Assembly (NCBI GenBank): GCA_905250075.1
Contig: CAJNOP010000004.1
Location: forward strand, 4,953,356-5,017,355
Direction of reading: 5' to 3'
Source: Rotaria sp. Silwood1
Lineage: Eukaryota; Rotifera; Eurotatoria; Philodinida; Philodinidae
Length of the DNA stretch: 64,000 nt
Shown here: positions 1 to 12,328 of the stretch, piece by piece
Numbering within the stretch: the stretch's first letter is position 1
Layout of the letters: each line of letters starts with the position of its first letter
Program-made: the position numbers and the translations under genes
Notes under the pieces: model-generated
The model's database searches: none
What the model was told of the DNA's origin: nothing
What the model saw: the letters and a program-made list of their open reading frames with translations, nothing else

Positions 1-1108
1 TGTGTAAAGAAAAAAATGCGTTCCTGAGAGCAGCTCTTCCTATTTCATTATGATCGTGTCCGTCGAATGTACGATCATTGTATGGAACGTGTAACAGTTT
101 AACTTATGTGCATATTTCTTTGTAAACGACACGGTGGCATAATGCCGAATAGTTTCTTTATGGACCAAGCACGTGCAGTCGTAAACGATTGTATATGAAT
201 AAATACGACAATGTATAAGAATCAGTATTATGAGCGGATGTCTCCGTGTCATATACGGTGCTCTAAGAAGAAAAAACTGTTCGCTTGCTCTCTTTGTACA
301 CGGAAGTCGTATATGATCTCTATTTTGCTCCATCCGTCTCCGCAGACGATCGTTGTATTGAGCTATGTAACACGGTGAAATACAATCATATGCGGCAAAA
401 TGAAGAACATATATGGTTATTAGAAGTTGTATGTAGACTTTGTATTCATTCGCCTTAAATTACCAAAAAGTTGACATACGGCTTTCAGACGGTCATATAT
501 TTAGCTATTATGTGTGCTTATGTCATCGTAGACTTCAGTCTACGGTTCTTTACGGTCTTCGTAATGTTGTACCTAACAATAATATGAATTTGAAAGCGAA
601 AAATTTTCTGATGGTGAAAATTTCTACATTAATAATAAAAACTTTATATACTGAATTATATATCAAAGTTAATTTGACGTAGGAGTTGGTATTCTATGCA
701 AAGAATTTACTTAAAAGAAAAATTTCGAGAATTTGTCTCAATCAAAACTTGAATTATGAGTTTATTTCAGATGGCTAAAATCTTGCTCTGTCTTCTTGAA
801 TTTGCCATTGTCTGTATTAGAGATCTAAATAAGCCATTCATCCTGTTACAGTCAAAGCGGGTTGCTTAAAACGGATAGCCAATCTAAGTTTTATGCTTTT
901 TTTCTATCTAAATTGAAAATAAGAAAACGAATTTTCTTGTTAACATTTCGACTACACAATCATGATTAATAATGGAGTGTGACTACATGTTGTTCACTTA
1001 TTGATTTAGCTTCTTTTATTCGTTTCGCTAAATTAATATTCGTATCATCTAGTCAGTTGTTACCTTACATGAATCGTCGACTAATTCTTATTGTGCTGTA
1101 ATTAAAAT
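1..1108. other. non-coding stretch with CpG-bearing short motifs
   Basis: No open frame here has recognisable protein content; the short ones are AT-rich chance frames. Positions 1-540 are less AT-rich than the surroundings and carry the motif TCATATACG and its complement several times (near 190, 250 and 308). A similar patch occurs at 23740-24010, so this may be an old dispersed repeat, but the alignment is too weak to be sure. Confidence 0.35.
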
Positions 1109-1445
1109 CAGAGAGGAGCAAGTCAAATCAAGTCAAGTCAGACTTGACTTGTGACTTGGCCTTCAAAGTCAAGTCACAAGTTAAGTAAAAAAAATGAACA
1201 TATTCTTGCAATTTATGCGTCATATCTTGTTTACACTAAAAGTACCTATGAGAGCAGAAACAAAAAAAAAGAAATTCTTTCATGTACTCTTCAGATAAGC
1301 GGCGGCCAGATGAGAATATATAGTCTTTTTTTTGACTTGACTCGACTTGGAAAGCGTTGTGACTTGACTGGGTTTGATTGAATAGTTTTTTTGGCGATGA
1401 ATGACTTGACTTGAACCTTAAAAAATTCTGACTTGCCCATCTCTG
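1109..1445. mobile_element. hAT-type non-autonomous DNA transposon (MITE)
   Basis: The 337-bp element starts CAGAGAGGAGCAAGTCA and ends with the complement of CAGAGATGGGCAAGTCA, giving about 17-bp terminal inverted repeats with two mismatches. It is flanked by 8-bp direct repeats ATTAAAAT (1101-1108) and ATTTAAAT (1446-1453), which differ at one base. The termini and the 8-bp target duplication fit the hAT superfamily. Subterminal zones hold many GACTTGACTT-like repeats in both orientations, as is common for hAT transposase-binding regions. It holds no transposase frame. The short open frame crossing it is incidental. Confidence 0.8.
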
Positions 1446-1944
1446 ATTTAAATCTATATCATCGTAACATGTTCTTCGTCGACTAGTTCATCAAACACAT
1501 TCAAAATGTTCTTATTTAAAAACAGATTTTTTTCATATTTTTTTAATGTCTGTTCTCGATTGGTGCATATTCTATTAAATCAATACATATTTCATATTAT
1601 TCATATCATTTTGTTATGCATGATTTCGTTGGTTTCTTATAAAGATAGTCTAATACTTTCATATAATTCTAATCATAATATTACAATGTCGAAAACAATG
1701 AATAACTCACGACAGACAGATTAAACTAGACCGACGAAAAGTGGACATGTTTAAGACTTTAATTCAGAAGTTATATTTCAACATTTTCTGAAACTACACA
1801 ATATAAGTATTATTTTGCGCAATTACAATTCGTCATGACTCATAGCATTTTTTTGCTGTTGATGTGTTGAAACTGTGTCATGTATTTAAAAACAATAGAT
1901 TGAAGTGCAAAAGGTGACATTGAAAATTCATATATACAAGTATC
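1446..1944. other. intergenic, upstream of tRNase Z
   Basis: AT-rich sequence with no recognisable gene. It presumably holds the promoter and leader of the tRNase Z gene. No clear TATA box or splice acceptor was singled out. Confidence 0.3.
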
Positions 1945-2787
1945 ATGTATACGTTAACTACAATCAAAATTCTCAATAATCGCCTTACTCTCACTGGTTA
2001 TTCACGAGCAGGTGAAGCAACTGCTTTATTTGTACCTGAAATGGATATTATGTTAGATGCTGGTACAGTTGTTACAACAACTAAATTTCGACGTCTGTTT
2101 GTAACACATTCACATAGTGATCATTCTTTTCAAATTCCACTAATGTATTCTCCATCATCACCAATGCCACTTGATATTTATGTACCTCATGAATCTTTAC
2201 CTCATTTTAATACTTATCTTACTAGTGCTCAACTATTGAATGATCATGGTGATGAGAAAGCTATTGCAACTTGTGCTAAACGTTTTACATTACATGGTGT
2301 TTTAGAGAAAGAAATTATTGATTTAGATGATTTGTATCGTGTTGAGATTATAAATTGTCATCATACAGTTCCTTGTGTTGGTTATGTATTCTATGAAAAA
2401 CGTAAAAAACTTAAATCTGATTATAGTCATTTAAATGGTAAACAAATTCAAGAAATAAAAAAACAAGGCATAGATATTACAGAACAAATTTTTATACCAT
2501 TATTTGCTTTTCTTGGTGATACAACACCAGATGTTTTTGCATATGAATCTAATTCAGCTAAAGTTTTACTTGATCAAATGCCTGTTATTATTTGTGAATG
2601 TACATTTTTAGATGGTGAACAATCAAATGATAAAGGACATACACATTGGAATGGTCTTAAACCTATTATTGAACAACATCCTCATATTACATTTGTTCTT
2701 ATTCATTTCAGTCTCAAATATAAACGAAGTGATATTATAGAATTTTTTAATAATCAATCATTGAAAAATGTAATACTATTCATTTGA
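1945..2787 (+). CDS. short-form ribonuclease Z (tRNase Z, TRZ1-like)
   Basis: Metallo-beta-lactamase-fold endonuclease expected to cut the 3' trailer from precursor tRNAs. The 280-residue frame has no intron. The zinc-binding HSHSDH lies at residues 55-60, the GYSRAG N-terminal motif at 18-23, and further on come GYVFYEKRKKLK, a GDTTPD motif, ECTF, GHTHWN and VLIHFSLKY. These match the order in plant nuclear TRZ1 and bacterial relatives better than animal ELAC1 or long ELAC2 as I recall them. The start is the first ATG, and the length fits the short class (about 280-310 residues). AATAAA signals follow at 2821 and 2839. The lack of introns among intron-rich neighbours fits a horizontally acquired or retroposed gene, but that is inference. 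Confidence 0.85.
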   Translation: MYTLTTIKILNNRLTLTGYSRAGEATALFVPEMDIMLDAGTVVTTTKFRRLFVTHSHSDHSFQIPLMYSPSSPMPLDIYVPHESLPHFNTYLTSAQLLNDHGDEKAIATCAKRFTLHGVLEKEIIDLDDLYRVEIINCHHTVPCVGYVFYEKRKKLKSDYSHLNGKQIQEIKKQGIDITEQIFIPLFAFLGDTTPDVFAYESNSAKVLLDQMPVIICECTFLDGEQSNDKGHTHWNGLKPIIEQHPHITFVLIHFSLKYKRSDIIEFFNNQSLKNVILFI

Positions 2788-4368
2788 TATTTATTATAAT
2801 ATTAATATATATCATTAATGAATAAAAATATGTGTGAAAATAAAGATTTGTTTTCTATGTAAGGAGTAGGACGAAACTTTCTCAACAAAGTGTTTAACTA
2901 ATTTTTTGTATGTTTTAAATGCATCGGTAGTATATTAGAGTCAAAGTTTTGTATTCGTTCAGAATATATACTTGGAATTTTTCTGTGACTTTTGACTATT
3001 GCACTATCAGTGAATCTTTAAAAAACTGCAAATGGACTTTATTCGAGACACATCACAACACTTCATCGAATATATTGAAAGATATAGATAATGATTTTCT
3101 ACAAAGAGGTAATTTTTTTTACAAACTGTTAAAGTGAAGTAAAAGACTTTCATAAAGCTTATTTCAAGAAAAATGGCTATTTTTCCAATTTTCACTGTTT
3201 CATTGTAAAATAACCGTTCGTCATAACTCTATCATTTTTTTTTTGATCTAACCAAAATTCTCCATTCTTACATCATTTTATAGAATAAAGATCATCCTTA
3301 AGTATTGTATATTTACAGAACTTATTTGTTGTCTACAAGAAGTACATTTGTCTTTAAAAACTTTTTTGAGTTCTGTCAAGATTTATTTATAGTTCAATAT
3401 GCAAAAGTACCAAAAAAAACTGTGAATACATGTAATGGTGAACATAAGTTTATAGCAACTATATTATTGAGTTTTATTCTTGATAGTAATATCTATGAAG
3501 AATCTAAGAAAGATTTGAATGGTCAAAATGTTTGCATATCGAGATTTGTAGACTATGAAATACCAATAAAAATGCTCGAACACAAGGATCCCTAGAAAAG
3601 CAAACGCCTCCAAAACTAGTTTTTTGAGATACATTTGAAGCTTTTTTTGAAAATGATTTTATTCGACTGAGCAAAATAAGATGTCTTGCCACATTTATTA
3701 ACCTTCTTTTATCGAACTGCACTTAATATATCGAAGACTTCAAAGTATCAAACATGACAAATATCATTGAAGGTTTTCAAACAATAAAAGAAAAATACTT
3801 CTTAGGTCTTCTGTAAATTGAATGCAATTCGATGAATGAAGCTCATAAAAAGAGGTGAGACATTTCATTTTACTCCATTAAATTAAATCTATTTTCAAAC
3901 AAATTCAAATGAAATACTAGAAAACTAATTTTGAGAGATCTTAAGTTATTAGGCATTTTCATCCAAACAGTTTTATTGATGTTTCTAAATTCACAAATTC
4001 TGATACAATACAAAATTCTTATTCTAATGCATTTAAGTAAGCGAACAAAAAGTGAAATATATTGTCTAGAAATGTTTGCCCTATAATTGCTTTACAATAT
4101 TGAAGTAGATATGATTTCAATGTGAGTTAATAATAAATTATAATTCTTCATTTTTATCAATAATGAAATGTTCATTGATTTTTTTCTTGTTTGTTTACAA
4201 TGCAAAAAGAAAACAGAACAGATTAGATATAGACGTACATTTTTCCGAGATTGCGTTAGAGAGACAAAAAAAAAACAGATAGTACAAAAAAAAGACAGCT
4301 AAAGATGAAAAATAGTAAGAGTAAACGAGAGAAAGACGAACGGGTAAAATCATTTTACTCGATATCTT
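2788..4368. other. intergenic, convergent 3' region
   Basis: About 1.6 kb between the 3' ends of tRNase Z (+) and PPP2R3 (-). It is AT-rich with only short chance frames, the longest 96 codons at 3305-3595 with no recognisable similarity. AATAAA signals for tRNase Z lie at its left edge. Nothing else was seen. Confidence 0.4.
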
Positions 4369-7300
4369 CTAATCTTTCCATCGTTCATCTATATCGTTTG
4401 TTTTATTATTTGAACCAAGTCGTTGTGGTGGAGAAACAGCACTACTACTTCCACCAAGACCTATTCGTTTATTTGTCGATTGTTCAATAACAGGTCCGGC
4501 AACTCCATCCTCTTCGTCTTCAAAATCTTCATCATAATTTCTGTTATTAAAATAAAAATAAAAAACAAGAATCTTTCAAATTCAAATTGTTTTTTTTTTC
4601 TATTATGTCTCTTACACATCGTCAAGATTTTCATTGGCTCCATCTTCATGTGTTAAATTATCATATTCTGCTTCAGCAAATTTAACCCAATCAGATACAT
4701 CAGGTGAATCGGGATCCTATATATATATGATTATTTGTTTTAAATAAATAAAAAAAAAAACAGAAACAAGTTTTTACTTTAACATTTGAAAAAGGATCTT
4801 TTTGTTCATTATCCAAATATTTTTCAAGATTGAAAAATGTATCAAAAAAAACATTTGTTAATTTGCATCGTTTTAAATCTTTTAGACGAATTTTATTTTC
4901 TTCTTCAGGTTTAACTAAGTCAAGCATCTAAATTCAAATAGAATAAATTTAATTGGAAAAAGTTGTTGTTTTTTGTTTTTCAATTCATACTTGACATATA
5001 CAATCTTCAAATGGCATATATTCAATACCATAAATTTCCATCTTATGTACTTGTTCTTGATAGAAATAATCTAATTCAAACATTGATAATACACCATCAC
5101 CATCTAAATCCATACAACGAAACCAATATTCAATACTAAAATAAATATTTAAAAAAATGTTGTTTTTTTTTATATTATTTTTAGAAATTTATATAGTACC
5201 TTGTTGGTGAACGTTTATCTTCTTCTGATATAAGAAACCATACAAATTCATAATATGACATTTTTCCTTCTCGCATATTTTGACTACTGCAAAAAAAAAA
5301 AAATATTTTCTTATCGAAAAATAATTCCAATCAATAGATTACTTTGATATAGCACCCGAAAATATTCGATCGATCATTTTATTTGAAATAGCTAAAGAAA
5401 AAAAAAACAATCATAATTATTTAAATAGATATTATTATTTACCGCCATTATTATGTTTAGCTAAATCATCACGACTTATTAATAAATCATGATCAGAATC
5501 CAATTCCCAAAATTTACAATAAATTACATAAAAATGTTCATATGAAAAATAATCATGAATACGATTAATATCTTCTTCTTCTTCGATTCGATCGAGAGTC
5601 TTAAATAAATACAAAAAACAAAAATATTAATTTTTCATAGAGAATTTGTCCTAGAAAAAAAAAGAACTCAACAATATCTTAAGTATAATACATTACAATC
5701 AGTGTCAAAAGAGATGAATGATAGAAATACTCCGTCGTTGTTATTTGTATCAGAACTGATACAAACGTCTGTCATAATCAATGAGAGTCCAATGTTTTCT
5801 TCTTCTTATAGAACTCAACACTTATTAACACCTAGACATCTGATATGAGAGATAAATATATATATATAGCACAAATAATCATTTTCTTGTAGAACTCATT
5901 TTTAACGTTATTATTAACTTTTAGCACCAAAATTTTTATGTTTCTTGATATTAATTTTGATAAAATATTTTTTGATAATTTATAAAATAAATTCTTACCG
6001 AAAGAAAATTTGATCGTCTTAATTCTTGTATAGTTAATTTTCCTGACCATGATCGATTACAATTATAATAAATTCTAGCTACAACAGTTTTAATATATCT
6101 TGAATGAAATTCTCGTGCTTCACGTAGAAATTTCAAACCAGGATGTGTATCAATAATATCTTGTATTAAATAATCCCAATCATCAACTGTTAAATATTGA
6201 CGATTGGTTGGTAATGATGATGGTGATGATAGAACAAGTAGATGAACAAATTTTGATGCATTATCATGATGATTTTTACATAATCTAAAAGAAAAAATTT
6301 TTTTTTGTATAAATAAGAATTATTTAAAATATATCAATACTTCTTCCAAAAAGATTCAAATTGTGAATATGATACAGTTGTATTCGATGTAATAGTTGTT
6401 TTTTGTCCTAATGCATCTTGTACACATGCACGAAATAATGGTGTTTTCCAATATAAACTTAAATCAACTAACTAAAAGATAATAAGAAAAAAAAAATTTT
6501 TTTTTATTTAATTTTTTACGAAAATAATTATTAATTTATTTTCTCATACTTGTGCTAATTTTCCAAAATCTTCTAAATGTAATTTATCATGTTTTGGTAT
6601 AAATAATTCTTCTTTAACTTGATGTAATTGTTTATTAATTAATGTATCAATTGCTGTTGTTGTTGTTATTTGACCATTAGGAAAATGAAATTTAGGAATA
6701 GTTTCAACTGGTTTTGATGTTTCTTCAGGTTTACTAACTGTTGCTGGTATGGGTGCAACTTCTTTGACAGTTGTTGTTGTCGTTGTTGGTGTTGGTGTTG
6801 TTTTTGATGGTATAGATGTTTGTCGCTGAGCATTTTCATTTGGTAATGATGAAACAGGTGATTTTGCTCGTGATGGAGTTTTTGCTTTTGTAATTGATGG
6901 TGAATGTTCAACAATATCAAAATGTTCACGTAAAGAAGCAACACCACTACCAATTGGTTTGGGCGATGTTGGTGTTGGTGATAGATCACGAATAACGGTT
7001 GATGGAGATTGTGAACGAGGTTGTAATATAGGTGTTTGTTGCGTTGGTTTTGATATTGTACCATTTGATGGTATAGCTGTTGTTGCTGTTGGTGTTGTTG
7101 ATATTCGATTTGGAACAACACTGGTTGAAGTTGATGGTGAAGTTGGTAAAGGTTCTGATTTAGCTACTTGAGATGGTGATGCTTTTCCGCCGGATACCTA
7201 ACAAATAGGAGAAAAAAAGGATTTAATAAAATAAGATAAAAAAAAAAACCTTAAATTCATATTGAGTTATCTAAGTTTTATGATCGATTTCTGAATGAAT

Positions 7301-9568
7301 TATGTATAAGAGAAAACAAACTATATGTCATGTAACTACCTCAGAAATGAAGAAAGCCGATCGATGTTGCTGATCGGGTATAGTAGATTGTCCTACTATT
7401 GCTTGTGATTTAAGTGGCCATATAGCCTCTGGATTGATAAATTTTTGTCGAATTTGTTGTTGTATATGTTGCTGTATTTGATCAGCTGGATAACGTTTTT
7501 CAAAAACAAAATTGATGTGTGATTTGGGAATTTTTGGTGATATCGATATACGTGCCAATGGTGTCGAAACAGGTCGACAAAAGCCTGTATGGATTTAAAA
7601 ATATGTGTTTTTTTTTATGGTTGTTTTTTTGTTATCTGACTCAGAGAGACAGATAATAAAAAAAAATAAATCTTTAGATTTATTTATTTTTTATTTTTTA
7701 TTCTACCTTTATGAATAGCATCACAATAACGACCATAATATCGACACTGTTCACAGAAATGTATTGCCCGTCGGCGTTTCTGATCAATTCGTATATTAAA
7801 ATAAACTTGTGTGGTCGAACGGACCACCTGACAAGGTACACTAGTCATTGTCATATTCTTTGCATCTAGAGTGTAAGAGGAAGAATTGTCTTTATGACTT
7901 TCGTTTGATTCTACTCTTTCTCATCTACATGCGCATATAACAAATTGTTTCTTTTTTTCGTTTTTTTTTTTTTTACGTGATTCATTTTGACTCGTTCCAT
8001 CTCTTCCCTATTCTCTCTTTTTCTTTCGTATACTCTCCGTTTTAATGCTTAACACTTGTGATAAGCTTTGTGTATGTGTACGTCGGCGAACCGCAAAATC
8101 GACATGAGTGCCGACCCACCTCTTACTTACTACTTCATTTATGAGTCGAGAGAGTTGAGAGAATGAATAAGCTAAAGATGAAAGTAGAAAGAAAAAATAA
8201 ACAAAATCGAAGAAAAAAAAAGAAGAAAAATTCGACCGTTATGTTCGTAATAAAAAAACAGAATGTCGAAAGTAAAAGAAAGAGAAAAAAAAGAGAAACA
8301 AAAATGAATGGTTGTATGAAATATCTAGTCCTCTTTTTAAATATGCCAACAACCGTAGTCTATATAGTGATATCAAATACCAATGTGTGAATAATCATTG
8401 CGTAGGTGGCAAACTGAATGTATATAAATATATATGAATGTGTTGGATACAAAATCTAGACATGTCAAATATATTTTACGAGTGTACTATTATTTGTTAC
8501 TTATGTATATATTGTCCATGAGAAAAAAAAAGAGTAAATGTATAAAATTTCAATAGTAAAACAAAAAATTGTCATATACTTATTTTAATTTATCCAAATC
8601 AGTTGTTTTTTGACCTCTTTTGCTCGGTCTCTACGAGTTTTTTTTCTTGTTAACTGCCTGTCTCTATTAATATAGATCTTTACCCTACAAACATTCTTCT
8701 ATCCTCAATACATATACACAACGATATACTAAGTCAACAAACAACGAATATGACGATTCTTCTTTCTCTCTTTTTTCCTCATCTTCTCTATCATGCTGTC
8801 ACCGACTATTGCTCTCTCGAGGATATCTACGACTAATGGTACCATTCTTGTTGGCGATAGATTTTTTTTCTCGCATGTACGACACATACATATGATGTAA
8901 TGGATGGATAACAAAGATGGAAAAAGAGAAAAAAACAGAATACATGGCAGTTACATCCGTATGTTTCTTCTTCTTCTGCTTCTTCTATGGATACCAATAA
9001 CTTTCTTATTACGAATGCGACAAAGCATAAAAGAAAGAAAAAAAAAACCCTTACTTGTTGTTGATCTATGCTGCCGATTGTAGTAATACTAGGAGTCGTA
9101 CCACCATTGACTATTGGATATTTTTTCTTTAATGAACGTTGTTTCCGTTCATCACTACTACCAGTTAAACCAGAAGTATTTTCACCAGTTGATGGAATAG
9201 AAGATAAACCACTACGTGGACTTGAAGCTGTTCGTGGTACGGGCGAAACAGGTGGTGAATCGAAATGTTGTGGTTTGGAAAAACCCCCACCACGTGTTGT
9301 ATAAGTCTATGTAGAACAAAAAAAAAAGAAGGCGACCCTATATTAATAAGTATTCTACTTCGAATTGCAGAAAATTTTTAATGTTGAATTACACACAAAC
9401 CTTTGGATATATAATAGGATCAGGCATTTTACTATTTGTTCGAACACTCTGCAATGCAGCATAAAGTGTCGTACGTGTATCTGCTAATGAAAGCCATTGC
9501 AAAAATAAATCATTAACCATCTTTGTGATGGGTATTGATGTATTTGACGTTGTTGTTGTATTGTTCAT
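4369..9568 (-). CDS. PPP2R3: PP2A regulatory subunit B'' (PPP2R3, PR72/PR130 family)
   Basis: Calcium-binding regulatory subunit that directs protein phosphatase 2A to substrates. Twelve coding exons were read: 9568-9401, 9306-9055, 7197-6550, 6471-6341, 6284-5999, 5599-5443, 5391-5343, 5286-5200, 5135-4991, 4927-4778, 4716-4616 and 4540-4369, giving 781 residues in frame. The family motif IPKFHFPNG is at about 307-315 (IPxFYFPxG in relatives). LYWKTPLF follows, then EF-hand-like loops at about 529-540 (DSDHDLLIS) and 602-613 (DLDGDGVLS). The C-terminus DPFSNV...[11 protein letters not shown] matches vertebrate PPP2R3A/B. The N-terminus [11 protein letters not shown] also fits the family. Residues 140-300 are low-complexity Ser/Thr/Pro. 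The UBASH3-like gene ends 300 bp upstream on the same strand. A second 5' end is possible (see 7340-7854). Confidence 0.92.
7340..7854 (-). CDS. PPP2R3: alternative 5' coding exons of PPP2R3
   Basis: Two open exons lie inside the long intron between PPP2R3 exons 2 and 3: 7854-7707, starting MTMTSVPCQ, and 7584-7340, ending in SE before GTAGTT. They join in phase 1 (HKG/FCRPVS). The second ends in phase 0, the same phase as the main exon 2, so both can splice to the common exon at 7197. This form would have 772 residues. The first exon holds a [15 protein letters not shown] cluster of cysteines and histidines of unknown role. Vertebrate PPP2R3A likewise makes PR130 and PR72 from alternative 5' ends. 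An acceptor-like CTCTAG stands about 11 bases before the ATG, so it could be trans-spliced or be an internal exon. A nested gene is less likely because no stop precedes the splice site. Confidence 0.6.
7855..9054. other. intron or alternative promoter region of PPP2R3
   Basis: About 1.2 kb of AT-rich, homopurine/homopyrimidine-rich sequence between main exon 2 and the alternative exons. It would hold the promoter of the short form if that form exists. The small frames here (8163-8390, 8729-8914) are Lys-rich or hydrophobic chance frames. Confidence 0.4.
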
Positions 9569-9871
9569 TTTGTGTATATATATATATATATTCTATATTA
9601 AACAATTACAAATTAAATGGACGGCATTTATATCTAGAAGATGAAATTAACTGAAGATCGTTCTTTTTCCTTTTGGTTTTTTTTTTTTTGTTTGTTTTGA
9701 AACATAAAAAAATAAAAACACAGAAATAATTTTCCATCAATCCAATAGAAAAAAAAAACAAAACACAAGCGAAAAAAAAACAAAAATTCACTTCTATTAT
9801 TTTGTTCTACACAAAATCATATGTATATATTTATTTGAAAAATCACCAGAATGAAAAGAAAAAAAAAAATA

Positions 9872-12328
9872 TTAAAATTCATCGCCATAAAATGAACTTC
9901 GACGAAATATCCATTTATCAGCATTGTTATCCGTTTTTTCAATGACTGTCATCTAAATAGAATTTTTAAGAAAAAAAAAAAATAAAAAAAAAACAAAAAG
10001 AAAAAGACTTTTATTTTGTTTTTTTATAAAAGATTTATTTACTGTAAGAAAATCAACATTTCGAATAACATGTGGTAATGTATCAGGACGAAATTTTCCA
10101 CCACATAGTTTACGTGTACATGTTTCTAAACTTGGAGCATGTGCTAAATAAAAATATTTTATTTTTCAAAAATAAAAAAATAACAACAACAACAGTTTTA
10201 ATCATACCAACAAATAAAATATGTAAATATTGTTGTGGTAAGATTTGTCCTTGTTGTATTTGTGTAATTAATTCATGTTCATGCATTTTAAGTATACTTG
10301 CTGTAACAGCATGACTACGTTGATAAAATTCTAATTCATTTTCAAGTTGAGATATGTCAGCCATCGTCATTTGTTCACGATAATTTTTATCAATAGGATA
10401 TTTATTCTCCAAAAGTTCCTTTTTTGTCATAAATCTAGGCATTGTTACAACAGTACTTGTTTCACTTGCTGTATACCAACCAGTACATTCAAATAAACCT
10501 GGTTCAATACTATTGTTTTTTTTTTAGAAAAGACAAAAACAATTCATTTGTGTTTTTGTTCTCTGAAAGATATTTAATTAAGAAAATTCTTACCGAATTT
10601 TGATTTTATTGTGTAATTGTAAACCTTCAAGAAGTTTTGCTGCTGTTTGCACACAGCGAAGTGATGGAGATGCATAACAATAAGTAATATTAATTGCTTT
10701 TTCTCTTAATACAGTTCCTATTTGAAAGAAAATTATGAAACATATATGAAAGTATATAAATGAATATGTTCACCTGTATGAAAGGCGTCTTTAAGACCCT
10801 TATAAGTAAGTGGTGGATCAAGATCAAAATCACGAATCGAAGCACGAAATGGTAATGCTTCTCTAGAGAAGAAGAATCACATAAATAGATTTCTAAAAAA
10901 TAGGAAAAGTATTTTGCCAAAAAAGAAAAAGAAATCACTTTAATTTCGTTGATTTCTTAGTAGACATATATATATACGTTGAATCATTTTATTGTATTTC
11001 AAAATATTTTTTATAGAAGGTTACAGGACATTTTCTCGATAAAATTCTGCCTATCATGTCGATTATAAAATCAATCAGACGTTTTTTTTCACACATCATT
11101 GACATTTTAACCTAGTTATATTGCTTTTCATTTTATATTAATCAAGTCCCGTGTCCAATTATAAAATCGAATAAACAAAATCAAAATAAACATATCTTGA
11201 AAACTTACGGTAAAATAGGGGAAAATCGACAAAAATTTCCATCTTTGTCAAATGCTTGTCTTAACCATTGTGATGAATAATATCGATCAAGCCGTTCACC
11301 ATGTCGAAGTACTAATAATCGTATTGGACCTTGTGTAACAGGTAATGGACTCAATGGTGGATAGGCTGTACCACGCTGTTGATCGATATTTAATGTTAAA
11401 CTTTGCGATGGATTGTTCACGCGTGTTCCTGTATTTCCTTGAGTTTTTGATGTAGTTGATGATGATTTAAAGATTTTTTGTATCAATTTTCGTACACCAT
11501 GTTTTTCTTTTGTTTCGCTAGGAATGGTATTTGATGATGCTGAACTCGATGATTGCTTTGAAGCAGTACTAACTTTTGGCGATATAAGAGGAGGAATATT
11601 CATACTTGATGTGCGACTACTGATTCGAGAATTCGTACAAAGTTCATTAAATTCCATACCATGTGTAAAATTCGTCATAAATGAGAAATCTGACTCACGA
11701 CGATCATCATCTATATCCGTATGCGAAGAATTTCTTGTGTGACAATTTTCTGAATTATCAAATTCATCATCAATTGTTACAGTTGTTCTTGATGGAGATG
11801 TAATTACTTTACCAGATGATGTTTTCAACGATGATACACCTGAGTCCGCATCGAAGTCCTAAGAATATTCAATTATTATAAATTATATTAATTCAAATGT
11901 TTAGAAACTTCTTCTTTTTTTTTTTTCTATATCATCTCTAAGAATATATTGTATTATTTCATCTTTGGTAATTTTTTTTATATTGAATAAAAAAAAACAC
12001 TCTATTGAAATATATGACCCGATCTGAAATAATACATACACTTTTTTATTGATGTTTTTATTTCTCTTTTCGATGATTTATAATTATTGATAGAAACTAT
12101 TTTATAGAGAAATAATCTTCGTCAATGAAATTTAATGTAAGATAAACAAAAAATAACCTTTGATTCATTAATAAGATCAAGTTGTTCAATCCGTTCAATA
12201 ATTTGTTCATATCGAGAAGCACTGTCTTCGGGTACTGATTGTTGTTTATTTGTACGGCGAGATTTTTTTTGTTCCTGTTCTGGAGAAATAATCACGCTCT
12301 CCGTTTTCGTCAAACCATCTTCGCTCAT
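9872..12328 (-). CDS. UBASH3/STS-like histidine phosphatase
   Basis: Member of the phosphoglycerate-mutase-like (histidine phosphatase) superfamily, closest in layout to UBASH3/STS protein phosphatases. Seven exons: 12328-12158, 11858-11209, 10862-10774, 10717-10594, 10509-10208, 10143-10043 and 9952-9872, giving 505 residues in frame. The catalytic RHG motif sits at about 242-244 in RLLVLRHGERLD. YCYASPSLRCVQTA gives the second arginine region and FVAHAPSLETCTR the second histidine (about 447), both typical of UBASH3. The first 235 residues are Ser/Thr/Asp-rich and disordered. They lack the UBA and SH3 domains of vertebrate UBASH3A/B, so this is a catalytic-domain-only relative. The last exon encodes about 26 residues. 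PPP2R3 starts 300 bp downstream on the same strand. Confidence 0.85.

Noticed and set aside
3305-3595. 96-codon plus-strand frame
   Set aside because: No recognisable domain, no codon-use signal different from background and no splice partner.
6666-7121. 151-codon Gln/His/Leu-rich minus-strand frame
   Set aside because: It is an out-of-frame reading of the Ser/Thr/Pro-rich exon 3 of PPP2R3; the true frame carries the IPKFHFP motif and splices in phase.
6959-7171. 70-codon plus-strand Val/Gly/Asp-rich frame
   Set aside because: Antisense shadow of the same PPP2R3 exon.
11524-11742. 72-codon plus-strand frame
   Set aside because: Antisense shadow of UBASH3-like exon 2.
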